From Victivallales bacterium (GTDB lineage Bacteria > Verrucomicrobiota > Lentisphaeria > Oligosphaerales > Oligosphaeraceae): DNA of 64,000 bases. The notes under the pieces were generated by a model. That model made no database searches and was not told where the DNA came from. It saw nothing but the letters and a program-made list of their open reading frames with translations. A program made the position numbers and the translations under genes. The stretch is from positions 149,392 to 213,391 of the forward strand of contig JAFXUD010000049.1 in NCBI GenBank assembly GCA_017535315.1, given 5' to 3'. Below are positions 9,286 to 17,065 of the stretch, in pieces (within the stretch, counting starts at the first letter, position 1; the number at the start of each line of letters is the position of its first letter).

Positions 9286-9993
9286 TTAATAGTAGAAACG
9301 ATTGCAGTATTTGGTGGGAAGGTGTTCCGCATGGAGGTGGGAGATGTCGTTCATGGCCAGGACAGTGGGGGCCGTCCAGCCGTCATCGGTGTTTTGGAAC
9401 TGGAAAATGGTGACGCCAGTGTGCGTAAATGAGAAACCTGCCCAGAAAATGTGCGGGGGAATGGAGAGCAGGAAGGGAAACCAGACCATGGAGAAACCTT
9501 CGTGGCAAAACAGGGCGACACGGTCATCGTTGGGACGCACTGCCTTATAGATGTTGCCGACACGTTCGTATCCCTGGCGGGCCAGAAAGTCGTCGGAGCA
9601 CTCCTGGATACGCTTGTAGGGCGTCTTGAAGTCATGTCCTTCAAATACATCGCATTTGTCCCAGTCTGTGGTGCGGTTTCGGTTTTCCTCGGTCAGGAAA
9701 CAGGTGTTTGGCTTGTTATAGACCCAGCGTTTTCTTCCGTCGGGGAAATCCATGGTGAAGTCGTGCCAGGTATATGATTCGCTAGTCCAGTCTTCGATTT
9801 GGACTGGGAGACCAAGCAGTTCGGCGGCAGGCTGGGCGGTCTGCTGGGCACGGACGAGAGGCGAGGAGTAGATTCTGTCGAGACCATGTGCGGCGAGGCG
9901 TCTGCCCACTGCCTCCGCCTGGCGATGACCCAACGGCGTGAGGGCATCTGGACTATAGGTGGGAACACCGTGGCGAATGACGTATAAAAGCAT
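9286..9993 (-). CDS. Histidine phosphatase family protein
   Basis: A 235-residue protein of the phosphoglycerate-mutase-like (histidine phosphatase) superfamily. The catalytic R-H-G is at residues 7-9, L-T-P-L-G-H-R-Q-A-E follows at about 19-28, I-Y-S-S-P-L-V-R-A-Q-Q-T-A near 41-53, and the C-terminal C-H-E-G-F supplies the second histidine. The enzyme forms a phosphohistidine at His8. The substrate could be a small phosphorylated metabolite and cannot be told from the sequence. A longer than usual insert (residues about 75-150) with several tryptophans and cysteines separates the two halves. It is transcribed as a single gene, with the minisatellite starting just after its stop. Confidence 0.85.
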   Translation of the reverse strand: MLLYVIRHGVPTYSPDALTPLGHRQAEAVGRRLAAHGLDRIYSSPLVRAQQTAQPAAELLGLPVQIEDWTSESYTWHDFTMDFPDGRKRWVYNKPNTCFLTEENRNRTTDWDKCDVFEGHDFKTPYKRIQECSDDFLARQGYERVGNIYKAVRPNDDRVALFCHEGFSMVWFPFLLSIPPHIFWAGFSFTHTGVTIFQFQNTDDGWTAPTVLAMNDISHLHAEHLPTKYCNRFYY

Positions 9994-10019
9994 ATTTTTA
10001 TCCTATTCTGAATTGACTT

Positions 10020-10135
10020 ATCACTTATCAATTAGCAATTAGCAATTAGCAGTGGGGAAAAAGGAGTAAAGCTGTTTCCCATAGGTGAATAGTTCCAATT
10101 GTCAATTGCTAATTACTAATTGCTAATTCAATTGG
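10020..10135. repeat. AATTAGC direct repeats forming an imperfect inverted repeat
   Basis: CAATTAGCAATTAGCAATTAGC at 10029-10050 is mirrored about 50 bp later by TCAATTGCTAATTACTAATTGCTAATTC (about 10102-10130). The same TTAGCAATTAG run reappears at the end of the window (63982-64000). The element fills the gap between the phosphatase and tRNA-Glu. A TATAAT at 10136-10141 could be the tRNA promoter. Confidence 0.7.
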
Positions 10136-10224
10136 TATAATATACCTGTTCAGAGCGAAAAAAACGACAAAGCTACTTGCAAAATTAACCATCTCCGCTA
10201 TATTAATGGCATAATCAGTTAAAA

Positions 10225-10300
10225 GTCTCCATCGTCTAGTGGCCTAGGACAACGGGTTCTCATCCCGTCAACACCAGTTCGACTCTGGTTGGAGATGCCA
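10225..10300 (+). tRNA. tRNA-Glu (anticodon CTC)
   Basis: A 76-nt cloverleaf. The acceptor GTCTCCA pairs with TGGAGAT (one G-T pair), the anticodon stem ACGGG/CCCGT encloses loop TTCTCAT with anticodon CTC, and the T-arm contains GTTCGACTC. The 3' CCA is encoded at 10298-10300. A terminator follows directly. Confidence 0.95.
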
Positions 10301-10309
10301 TATTTTTAT

Positions 10310-10338
10310 GCGGAAATCGTGAGGTTTCCGCTTTTTTT
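10310..10338 (+). terminator. Rho-independent terminator of tRNA-Glu
   Basis: GCGGAAA (10310-10316), an 8-nt loop, TTTCCGC (10325-10331), then seven T. It starts ten bases after the tRNA 3' end. Confidence 0.9.
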
Positions 10339-10350
10339 ATCTCCTGTTCC

Positions 10351-10379
10351 TTGCATTTTTGACGAAGACTGTGTATAAT
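10351..10379 (+). promoter_or_regulatory. Possible promoter of the first prepilin gene
   Basis: TTGCAT (10351-10356), 17-bp spacer, TATAAT (10374-10379). The -10 is perfect and the -35 poor. The -10 runs into two tandem 12-bp copies of TAATGTATAGCA (10376-10399), and a second TATAAT lies at 10400-10405, so the real -10 is uncertain. Confidence 0.35.
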
Positions 10380-10442
10380 GTATAGCATAATGTATAGCAT
10401 ATAATTATGTTCGTTGTCAACAGAAATAGGGAATCATGCAAC

Positions 10443-11180
10443 ATGAGAAAGTGTTTTACTCTGATTGAGCTGTTGGTTGTCATCGCCATCATTGCAATAT
10501 TGGCCGCAATGCTGCTGCCTGCATTGGCCAAGGCACGTGAGAAGGCGCGCGCCATCAACTGCACGAACAACCTCAAACAGTGTGCGACTGCCCACATTCT
10601 TTATATTGACGACTATCAGGGCATACTCTGCGAATCATACGCATCGCAGACGCTTTGGACGCGCCCCCTTTCCTACAATGGATACCTTTCCACCAGCGAC
10701 AAGCAGACCACCTACAGCAACGGCAAGGAGACTGTATGCCCATCCAACGACCCATTTGGCCCTGGTGTCAGCGTTCAATACGTCTATGGCTCGCCGCAGA
10801 AATGCGACCGCCCGTCCAATGACTACTACAAGACGGCACGCCCCAGTGCCTATCCAGGTGCCAATCCCGAATACTGGGACTACTTCCTGCCGACGCTCAT
10901 TGTCAAGGCCCCTGCCAGTTTTTTCATGCTGGGTGACACCTGGCATACGACACGCAACAACCAGTGGCTGGGCTGCCGTCCTATTACATCCACTGACAAT
11001 GGCTTTGACACAACTGCACATGGCAACCACGGCAACGCCATGCTACTGGACGGGCATGTCCAGTCCATCAAGTCTATTGGCGAGTTCTATGACCTCTGGT
11101 CAGTTGAATACACCGCCTGCGGCAAGGGGAAACCATCCCCCTTCCGCGTCGTCAAAAACCGTGTCATGATTTCCAAGTAG
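10443..11180 (+). CDS. Prepilin-like protein with H-X9-DG domain (1)
   Basis: A 245-residue pseudopilin. It starts [15 protein letters not shown], a prepilin-peptidase leader, followed by the hydrophobic helix and the [10 protein letters not shown] stretch seen in Lentisphaerae and Planctomycetes pseudopilins. This fixes the start at 10443 rather than the upstream in-frame codon at 10407. The C-terminal domain is cysteine-containing and carries the H-X9-DG signature ([12 protein letters not shown]). Unlike the two following genes its leader lacks a second lysine and its body is divergent. Such proteins are presumed to be type II secretion/type IV pilus-like or surface components. Expansion to hundreds of copies per genome is known in this phylum, and their role is unknown. 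Confidence 0.85.
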   Translation: MRKCFTLIELLVVIAIIAILAAMLLPALAKAREKARAINCTNNLKQCATAHILYIDDYQGILCESYASQTLWTRPLSYNGYLSTSDKQTTYSNGKETVCPSNDPFGPGVSVQYVYGSPQKCDRPSNDYYKTARPSAYPGANPEYWDYFLPTLIVKAPASFFMLGDTWHTTRNNQWLGCRPITSTDNGFDTTAHGNHGNAMLLDGHVQSIKSIGEFYDLWSVEYTACGKGKPSPFRVVKNRVMISK

Positions 11181-11227
11181 TCAAGTATTTCATAGCATAT
11201 TGTTTTTTAGGAGTTGGAGAAAGCAAA

Positions 11228-11914
11228 ATGAAAAAGAGATTTACCCTCATCGAACTTCTCGTCGTCATCGCCATTATCGCCATTCTGGCAGCGATGTTGC
11301 TGCCCGCACTGGCCAAGGCGCGGGAGAAGGCACGTGCTATCTCCTGCACAAGCAATCTCAAGCAGTTGGGGCTTGGATTCCAGATGTACTCGCAGGACAA
11401 CGCTGACATGCTTCCTGGACTTTACATCGATGCCGTTTACAAATCCGACACGGAGCTTCTGCCTGGCGATTCCAAATGGCGTTTGGCCTCCGACGGCAAG
11501 TACTACAAGTGCTGGGCCTATCACATTTACGAGTACGTTGGTGACAAGAAGATGTATATCTGTGCATCGAACACCAAGACCTCTGGCGGTGTGAACTATG
11601 GTGCCCCTCGTGGCTGTTCTGCTGCGGGTTACATTCTGAACAGCCCTCGTTCCCTTGGTACTATCAAGCGGGTTTCCGACTTCATGTGCCTGGGGGACAA
11701 GATGTGCAACGGCGGTGGTGTGGCGTATGTTCTTAGCGAGCAGTACTATGAGATGACAGGACCGCACGGCGACATGGCAAACCATGTCCAGGCGGACGGA
11801 CATGTTGGAAGCGCCAAGGTTTTTGAGGGCCCGTTGGGTCATGGCTGGCCAGCCCCCGACTCAAACTACAAGAAGTACATTAACTACGATGTCTGGGGAA
11901 AGTGGAACAACTAA
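11228..11914 (+). CDS. Prepilin-like protein with H-X9-DG domain (2)
   Basis: A 228-residue pseudopilin preceded by a GGAG site 13 bases before the ATG. The leader [10 protein letters not shown] is followed by a hydrophobic helix (residues 6-28) and a globular domain with paired cysteines (S-C-T-S, I-C-A-S-N-T, F-M-C-L-G). It ends near [12 protein letters not shown], an exact H-X9-DG. It is a close paralogue of the next gene: both share [21 protein letters not shown], and the ending Y-D-V-W-G. The two therefore arose by tandem duplication. It probably lies in the same transcript as its neighbours. Confidence 0.85.
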   Translation: MKKRFTLIELLVVIAIIAILAAMLLPALAKAREKARAISCTSNLKQLGLGFQMYSQDNADMLPGLYIDAVYKSDTELLPGDSKWRLASDGKYYKCWAYHIYEYVGDKKMYICASNTKTSGGVNYGAPRGCSAAGYILNSPRSLGTIKRVSDFMCLGDKMCNGGGVAYVLSEQYYEMTGPHGDMANHVQADGHVGSAKVFEGPLGHGWPAPDSNYKKYINYDVWGKWNN

Positions 11915-11954
11915 GCATCGTTTACTGGAGAATAACGGAGACGGGAGAATAATA

Positions 11955-12650
11955 ATGAAAAAGAGATTTACCTTGATAGAACTGTTGGTTGTCATCGCCA
12001 TCATCGCGATTCTTGCGGCGATGCTGCTGCCAGCGCTGGCCAAGGCGCGGGAAAAGGCGCGCACCATTTCCTGTGCGAGCAATCTTAAGCAGTTGGGTCT
12101 TGGTTTTGCGATGTACTCGCAGGACTACAACGACATGTTGCCAGGTCTGATTCAGACGGATTATGCTCATACCAAGAAGGAGGACCCGCTGATTCCTGGC
12201 AACACCACGTGGTGCTATGCCTCCGACGGCATGTACTACTATGACTGGGCGCAGCAGGTTTACGAGCAGGTCGGTGACCTTAAGCTCTTCATCTGCGCTT
12301 CCAATCCCAAAATCCATGAGGGGATGACATACGGTGCGCCGATGCAAAAGACATCCTCCGACTGGATGCTTCGTTTCCCGCGCTCTCTGAGCACCATCAA
12401 GCGCGTCTCCGACTTCACCTGTGTGAGTGAGAAGAGGGGTAATGGCGGTGGCGTCCATTATATCCTCCAGGGGCAGTACTATGAGATGATTGGCCCACAC
12501 AGCGACACCGCCAATTATGTCCAGGCCGACGGCCATGTCGGCAACGGCAAGGTCTTCACAGGCAATATTGGACATGGCTGGTCAGATGCCTACAGCACCA
12601 GCTACAATATGTACCTGAACTACGATGTCTGGGGCCACTGGAACGATTGA
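11955..12650 (+). CDS. Prepilin-like protein with H-X9-DG domain (3)
   Basis: A 231-residue pseudopilin. The start is set at 11955 because the prepilin leader [10 protein letters not shown] begins there. The frame is open further upstream, but that stretch overlaps the previous gene. Hydrophobic helix at residues 6-28, then [20 protein letters not shown] near the C-terminus is the H-X9-DG signature. It is a tandem paralogue of the preceding gene, 40 bp after its stop. A rho-independent terminator at 12703-12734 closes the prepilin transcript. Confidence 0.85.
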   Translation: MKKRFTLIELLVVIAIIAILAAMLLPALAKAREKARTISCASNLKQLGLGFAMYSQDYNDMLPGLIQTDYAHTKKEDPLIPGNTTWCYASDGMYYYDWAQQVYEQVGDLKLFICASNPKIHEGMTYGAPMQKTSSDWMLRFPRSLSTIKRVSDFTCVSEKRGNGGGVHYILQGQYYEMIGPHSDTANYVQADGHVGNGKVFTGNIGHGWSDAYSTSYNMYLNYDVWGHWND

Positions 12651-12652
12651 TA

Positions 12653-12686
12653 TCTAGATTGTCTAGATGCCATCTAGATGTCCTAG
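12653..12686. repeat. CTAGA-rich repeat, left block
   Basis: TCTAGATTGTCTAGA, then further CTAGA and CCTAG copies. It is the reverse complement of the TCTAGACAATCTAGA unit found at 12817-12848, so the two blocks form an inverted pair around the terminator. Confidence 0.7.
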
Positions 12687-12702
12687 TTTAGAGGCTTATT
12701 CC

Positions 12703-12734
12703 CCCCGATTTTTCATCAAAAATCGGGGTTTTTT
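12703..12734 (+). terminator. Rho-independent terminator after the prepilin genes
   Basis: CCCCGATTTTT (12703-12713), loop CATC, AAAAATCGGGG (12718-12728), followed by six T. Confidence 0.93.
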
Positions 12735-12816
12735 GCTATATATTTCAGGTTATGAGTGGAAATAATAGGACGTTTATGCCATATTACTCTAAAAGAAAAA
12801 AAAGCTATTTCAGTTT

Positions 12817-12848
12817 TCTAGACAATCTAGACAATCTAGACAATCTAG
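12817..12848. repeat. CTAGA-rich tandem repeat, right block
   Basis: Three direct copies of TCTAGACAA followed by TCTAG and a T-run, 27 bp before the BAX-inhibitor gene. A related block (CTAGACAATCTAGAAAATCTAG) is present at 31821-31842. Confidence 0.8.
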
Positions 12849-12874
12849 TTTTTTTCTAACGATGGAGGAAGACA

Positions 12875-13567
12875 ATGGATTACGAAAATGGTGGATCACG
12901 CGGTATGGTGAACAGCAGCATCGGTGCTGCGTTCCAAGAGATTAGTTTTATCAACAAAGTGTTTGGGCTCATGACATTGGGGCTGCTGGTGACGGCGTTC
13001 ACGGCGGGGTATTTTGCGACGCATGTTCCGCCGCAGACCATTGTTTCGCTGTGGCTGCCTGTGGTCATTGCGGAGTTTGTGCTGGTGCTGGTTCTTTCTG
13101 CACTGGCGATGAAGATGCCGCCCTTCTTGGCGCTTGTCAGTTTCATCGGCTATGCTGTGCTGAACGGCATTACGCTTTCCAGTGTATTCTTCGCCTATCA
13201 GCTTGGTTCCGTGGGCAGAATCTTCTTCATTACGGCGGGAACCTTTGGTTGCATGGCCCTGATTGGGGCGACCACAAAGAAGGACTTGACAGGGCTGGGC
13301 AGCCTGTGCGGGATGGTGCTTCTGGGCATCATCATCGCATCCCTCGTCAACATCTTCCTGAAATCGACGGGGCTGGAGTTTGCGATGAGCATCCTGGGCG
13401 TGCTGGTCTTTGTCGGACTGATAGCCTACGACACGCAGAAACTGAAGCAGATCAACGCGGCTGGCTTCAACCATACAGGCATGGCTGTGCTGGGGGCGCT
13501 TTCCCTCTATCTTGATTTCATCAATCTGTTCCTCTATCTGCTGCGTCTTTTCGGCAGGAGAAAGTAG
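12875..13567 (+). CDS. BAX inhibitor-1/YccA family membrane protein
   Basis: A 230-residue protein with seven hydrophobic helices spread evenly from about residue 25 to 225, the size and layout of the Bax inhibitor-1 (UPF0005, YccA/YbhL) family. Family marks visible are G-L-x-x-T-A at the first helix, N-G-I-T-L-S-S-V-F near the middle, and the C-terminal Y-D-T-Q-K-L followed by A-L-S-L-Y-L-D-F-I-N-L-F. Bacterial members are inner-membrane proteins. Some conduct calcium and YccA modulates the FtsH protease, but the role here is not shown. GGAGG lies 8 bases before the ATG. It is followed closely by the heparinase-like gene. Confidence 0.92.
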   Translation: MDYENGGSRGMVNSSIGAAFQEISFINKVFGLMTLGLLVTAFTAGYFATHVPPQTIVSLWLPVVIAEFVLVLVLSALAMKMPPFLALVSFIGYAVLNGITLSSVFFAYQLGSVGRIFFITAGTFGCMALIGATTKKDLTGLGSLCGMVLLGIIIASLVNIFLKSTGLEFAMSILGVLVFVGLIAYDTQKLKQINAAGFNHTGMAVLGALSLYLDFINLFLYLLRLFGRRK

Positions 13568-13591
13568 TGTTTTGAGATGCATGGTGATTGA

Positions 13592-16500
13592 ATGACAACC
13601 AAAGGGCATATTTGCATTTTTATTACCTTGTTGGGGGCATTGTTGCCGTGCATCTGGGGCGACGGGCTTGCCTATCGTGACCCATCGGATTTCAGCAGTT
13701 GGGAGCAGTTTCGTACGCAGGTACAGCATCCTGCGGGCATCTACCGTGCGGAGGATGTCGCCAGGTTGCGCCAGGCTGTGCAACGCGATGAGAAGGCAGC
13801 CAGTCAAGCCCAAAAACTGACGAAAGAGGGGGATGATATACTTGAGCAGATTACGCCAGAATATCTGGAGGAGTGGATTTGTTTTCAGAAGGGCTTTGGA
13901 AACTCGGCCCCTTGTCCTGCCTGCCGTGACAAAGGGCTTGCCTGGCATCCAGGTGGTACCTGGAGCTGGTCGAGGAGCAATCCCGACCAGTTGATTTGCA
14001 CGACCTGCAAGACAGTCTATCCCAACGAGCAGTATCCTGAGAGCATTCGTTTCCGTAGCCAATGGGATCCGCGCCAGGAGTTCAGTTATGTGGGAGGGGA
14101 GCCGCAGAAGTGCTTTGGCTTTCTCTGCCGCCTCTCCTACAGCAGCGTCATACGGACGCGGAAGATGCAATCCACCTTCGCGCTTATGGACACGCTGAAC
14201 AGGGCCTATATGTTTACGGGGGATGCGAAGTATGCGGATGGCGTGCGGCGGATTCTTCTTCGCTTTGCGGAGGTGGTGCCGCACTATCTTTTTGGCAACA
14301 ATGTTTACGCCGAGGTGGCGGATTGCGACCCTCATGTCGCCGTGAAAAAACCTTTCCAACTGCCGACAGATGAAATCACGCCTCCACCCAACAAACCCGA
14401 CCGCAGAATCCATACGGGCTACTGGAGTGGGAACCGCCTTGGCACCTCGGGGCAGGATGGGGGGATGACTACCTCCTTTGCCTTGGCGTATGATGTCACC
14501 TGCACGGCGGCCTGGCCCGATGGACGCCCTGTCTATTCCGAGGCGGAACGCTACAAGATAGAGAAGGATTTGCTTCTGGAGATGTGCTTGCAGTTCATCT
14601 ATGACAAGGGTATCAACAACAAATCAGTTGGCGGGAGGGCAGCCTGCGCAGTGGTTGGCTGCGTGACGGGACATCCCGATTTGGTGCGATATGGCCTGGA
14701 GGGGCTCTACAAAACTGTCAACGGCTGGTTCCTCCCTGACTACACCACGCCCGAATCGGGTAGCTATCTCTCCATGGTCTTTTCGAACATCCGTGCATTC
14801 CCGTGGTGGTTCCGTGATTATTCGGAGCCAAACGGCTATGAACCACCCGATGGCAGTGAGCGTCTGCATCACTTCAATGTCTTCAAGGACACCGAGTTCG
14901 GAATATGCTGCCAGAACGCCATCGATACTTTACAGGGTGATTTGATCTATCCGCCGATTGCGGATACGCATCCAAAGGGCAGCAAGATTAACCCGCATAT
15001 TGTCAATGTGCTTCCAATCAGTTGTCCAACACCCCGCAATCTCTCCTTTTTCAAAGCCAACAATAAGGGGAGAATCACCAATGCGATCGCCGATTTGATG
15101 TTCGGCGGGGCGATTGACTTGACGGGTGTGAAGGAGTTCACGCTTTCAGATTGCGTGTATCCCTATTTACAGCAGGGTTTTCTGCGCTATGGACCGCATG
15201 GGCGGGATGGGCTGGCGCACTTGAACGCAAGCGATTTCGGTGGCCATCACCATTGGGACAGCCTTGGACTCTACCTGTGGCACAAGCAGGAGGTACTGAG
15301 TGACTTGGGCTATTTGTGGGACCATCCCGACAAAATCTACACTGTGCGTACGGACGCGCACAACCTCGTGATGGTAGATTGGCAGAACCAGTGCAGGGCA
15401 GGGCGTGGCGGCAGCTTCAGCCTATTTGAGACGGCAGGTCCTGTCAAGGCGATGCGGGCTTCGTCCAAGGCGTACCCGCAGGCAACAACCTACGAGCGCA
15501 CTGTGCTTCAAGTTGATCATGGCGAGGCGGGCTTCTACTGGCTGGACTTGTTCAAGGTACAGGGTGGCAGGCAGCGGGACTACGTGTTCCACGGCGTCAA
15601 CCACGACTTTACCTTGGAAGGGGCGAAGAAGCCTCTTTCGATGGAGGTGGACAAGATGCCTACCGTGCGCTTCTGCATTGAGTTGCAGCTCCATCAGCTC
15701 GGCACCTGGGAGTTCTCCGATGTGGAGCTTTACCAGATTGACGCCAAGGGAAAAGCGGTGACGGAAAACATCGCGGTCGAGTTTCCCGCCGCGGGAGCGA
15801 AGGGCAGCAAGACCTGCAAGGGCTGGGGCCGCTACACGGGCAACGGCAACTCCAGCTGGGAGCCTTGCGAGGGCAAGAATGGCCGTGGCGTGCGATACAG
15901 CACCCTGACCATCGAGGAAAATGGCAAATGGGTCAACCAGGCGCTGGTGATTGGGCAGTGCGATGGCTACAGGGGACCAGACGCCCTTCTTGGGAAGGTG
16001 GGTTCCACCTACCGTTTCCGTTTCTACGCACGTGGGGATGAAGGTACCTTTGCATCAAGGCTGCTGGCGTTCCATCCTGGAGAGGAGCTTGTTGGGGACG
16101 GACGAAGCTTTATGCAATTCCCTTTGAATGATAACCAGTTGGGAACTGATTGGAAGTTGTATGAGGGAACTTTCACGCTTGCTTTGAAGGAACGTTCCCA
16201 ACGGTTGATCTTGTTCCCTGCTGTTCTTCAAAAAAGCGAACGAGGCGCGTGGAAGGCTGTCTGGAAACTGAAGGACAACCATCACTTTGCTGCATTTTCA
16301 CCATACACGGATGGTGAGGAACTCCTTTATGGCGATGATTGGGGCCAGCGCTTTTACAACAACAGCGACAGGGGGGCAACCTTACCTTATTTCTCGCGCC
16401 GTCGCAAGGGTGACCAGCTGGACAACTTTGTCACGGTGTTCCATTCGTACTTTGGCGACACACCCCTCGTAAAGGATGTCTTCGTGACCGAACGTCCAGA

Positions 16501-16972
16501 GGGGGTGGTTGCGGTCGTTCAGACGGGTATTGGGGAGGATATCTTCCTTTTCGCAGACAATGGACAGCGCATCTCCAGTGGGGAGGTGGAGAGCGACGCG
16601 AAGATAGCCGTCGTTTGCAAGCAAGGTGAGAAGCCACGAGCCATCTCTATGTTCCAAGGCACGAATATGCGCTGTGGAGACCAAAGGCTTTCTTGCGCCA
16701 ATGCATGTTTTGCTGGTTCTGTGAAAGAGGTTGTGAATCGCAAGGACGAGGCTTATTTCGTGCTGGAGGGAGAGTGCCCGAAGCAAGGCGACTGGAAGGG
16801 GCACACGTTGGTTGTGACGGACAAGGACGGCATCGGACGCCCCTATCAGATTCAGAAGTCAGAGTGGGTGGATAGTGCATTCCGCGCCTATACCCGCGTG
16901 GATGGCATGGGGTTGCCTGCGCGCGAGGGCAAGAGCTGGCTGCTCCCCAATCGCGCCTGTGCCGAGTTCTGA
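13592..16972 (+). CDS. Heparinase II/III-like polysaccharide lyase (tandem copy 1)
   Basis: A 1126-residue secreted protein with a signal peptide at residues 1-24 (hydrophobic I-F-I-T-L-L-G-A-L-L). Near residues 107-148 two C-x2-C pairs (C-P-A-C and C-T-T-C-K) form a probable zinc knuckle. An alpha/alpha-barrel lyase domain (about 180-480) carries N-K-S-V-G-G-R-A-A and P-E-S-G-S-Y. The heparinase II/III C-terminal domain (about 530-700) carries L-N-A-S-D-F-G-G-H-H-H-W-D-S and A-H-N-L-V-M-V-D. About 400 further residues of beta structure follow. The family cleaves uronic-acid polysaccharides by beta-elimination using His/Tyr. The substrate here is unknown, and the length well exceeds classical heparinase II. 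The ribosome-binding site is weak. It is 25 bp after the BAX-inhibitor gene. Confidence 0.8.
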   Translation: MTTKGHICIFITLLGALLPCIWGDGLAYRDPSDFSSWEQFRTQVQHPAGIYRAEDVARLRQAVQRDEKAASQAQKLTKEGDDILEQITPEYLEEWICFQKGFGNSAPCPACRDKGLAWHPGGTWSWSRSNPDQLICTTCKTVYPNEQYPESIRFRSQWDPRQEFSYVGGEPQKCFGFLCRLSYSSVIRTRKMQSTFALMDTLNRAYMFTGDAKYADGVRRILLRFAEVVPHYLFGNNVYAEVADCDPHVAVKKPFQLPTDEITPPPNKPDRRIHTGYWSGNRLGTSGQDGGMTTSFALAYDVTCTAAWPDGRPVYSEAERYKIEKDLLLEMCLQFIYDKGINNKSVGGRAACAVVGCVTGHPDLVRYGLEGLYKTVNGWFLPDYTTPESGSYLSMVFSNIRAFPWWFRDYSEPNGYEPPDGSERLHHFNVFKDTEFGICCQNAIDTLQGDLIYPPIADTHPKGSKINPHIVNVLPISCPTPRNLSFFKANNKGRITNAIADLMFGGAIDLTGVKEFTLSDCVYPYLQQGFLRYGPHGRDGLAHLNASDFGGHHHWDSLGLYLWHKQEVLSDLGYLWDHPDKIYTVRTDAHNLVMVDWQNQCRAGRGGSFSLFETAGPVKAMRASSKAYPQATTYERTVLQVDHGEAGFYWLDLFKVQGGRQRDYVFHGVNHDFTLEGAKKPLSMEVDKMPTVRFCIELQLHQLGTWEFSDVELYQIDAKGKAVTENIAVEFPAAGAKGSKTCKGWGRYTGNGNSSWEPCEGKNGRGVRYSTLTIEENGKWVNQALVIGQCDGYRGPDALLGKVGSTYRFRFYARGDEGTFASRLLAFHPGEELVGDGRSFMQFPLNDNQLGTDWKLYEGTFTLALKERSQRLILFPAVLQKSERGAWKAVWKLKDNHHFAAFSPYTDGEELLYGDDWGQRFYNNSDRGATLPYFSRRRKGDQLDNFVTVFHSYFGDTPLVKDVFVTERPEGVVAVVQTGIGEDIFLFADNGQRISSGEVESDAKIAVVCKQGEKPRAISMFQGTNMRCGDQRLSCANACFAGSVKEVVNRKDEAYFVLEGECPKQGDWKGHTLVVTDKDGIGRPYQIQKSEWVDSAFRAYTRVDGMGLPAREGKSWLLPNRACAEF

Positions 16973-16981
16973 CCTTCTCGC

Positions 16982-17020
16982 CGCGCTAAAGCGCGACGCA
17001 TAGAACAGGGGACCTGTTCT
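16982..17020. other. Two small palindromes between the heparinase-like paralogues
   Basis: CGCGC-TAAA-GCGCG (16982-16995) and AGAACAGG-GGA-CCTGTTCT (17002-17020). Neither has a T-run. They may attenuate or stabilise the transcript between the tandem lyase genes. Confidence 0.5.
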
Positions 17021-17065
17021 GTGCCTGGCGATTTAGCACCAGAAGAAACATATAGGAGACTATAG

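Noticed and set aside
12896..14413. 505-codon minus-strand frame across the BAX-inhibitor and heparinase-like genes
   Set aside because: It spans two clear plus-strand genes and the gap between them, with low-complexity His/Arg/Gln-rich translation.
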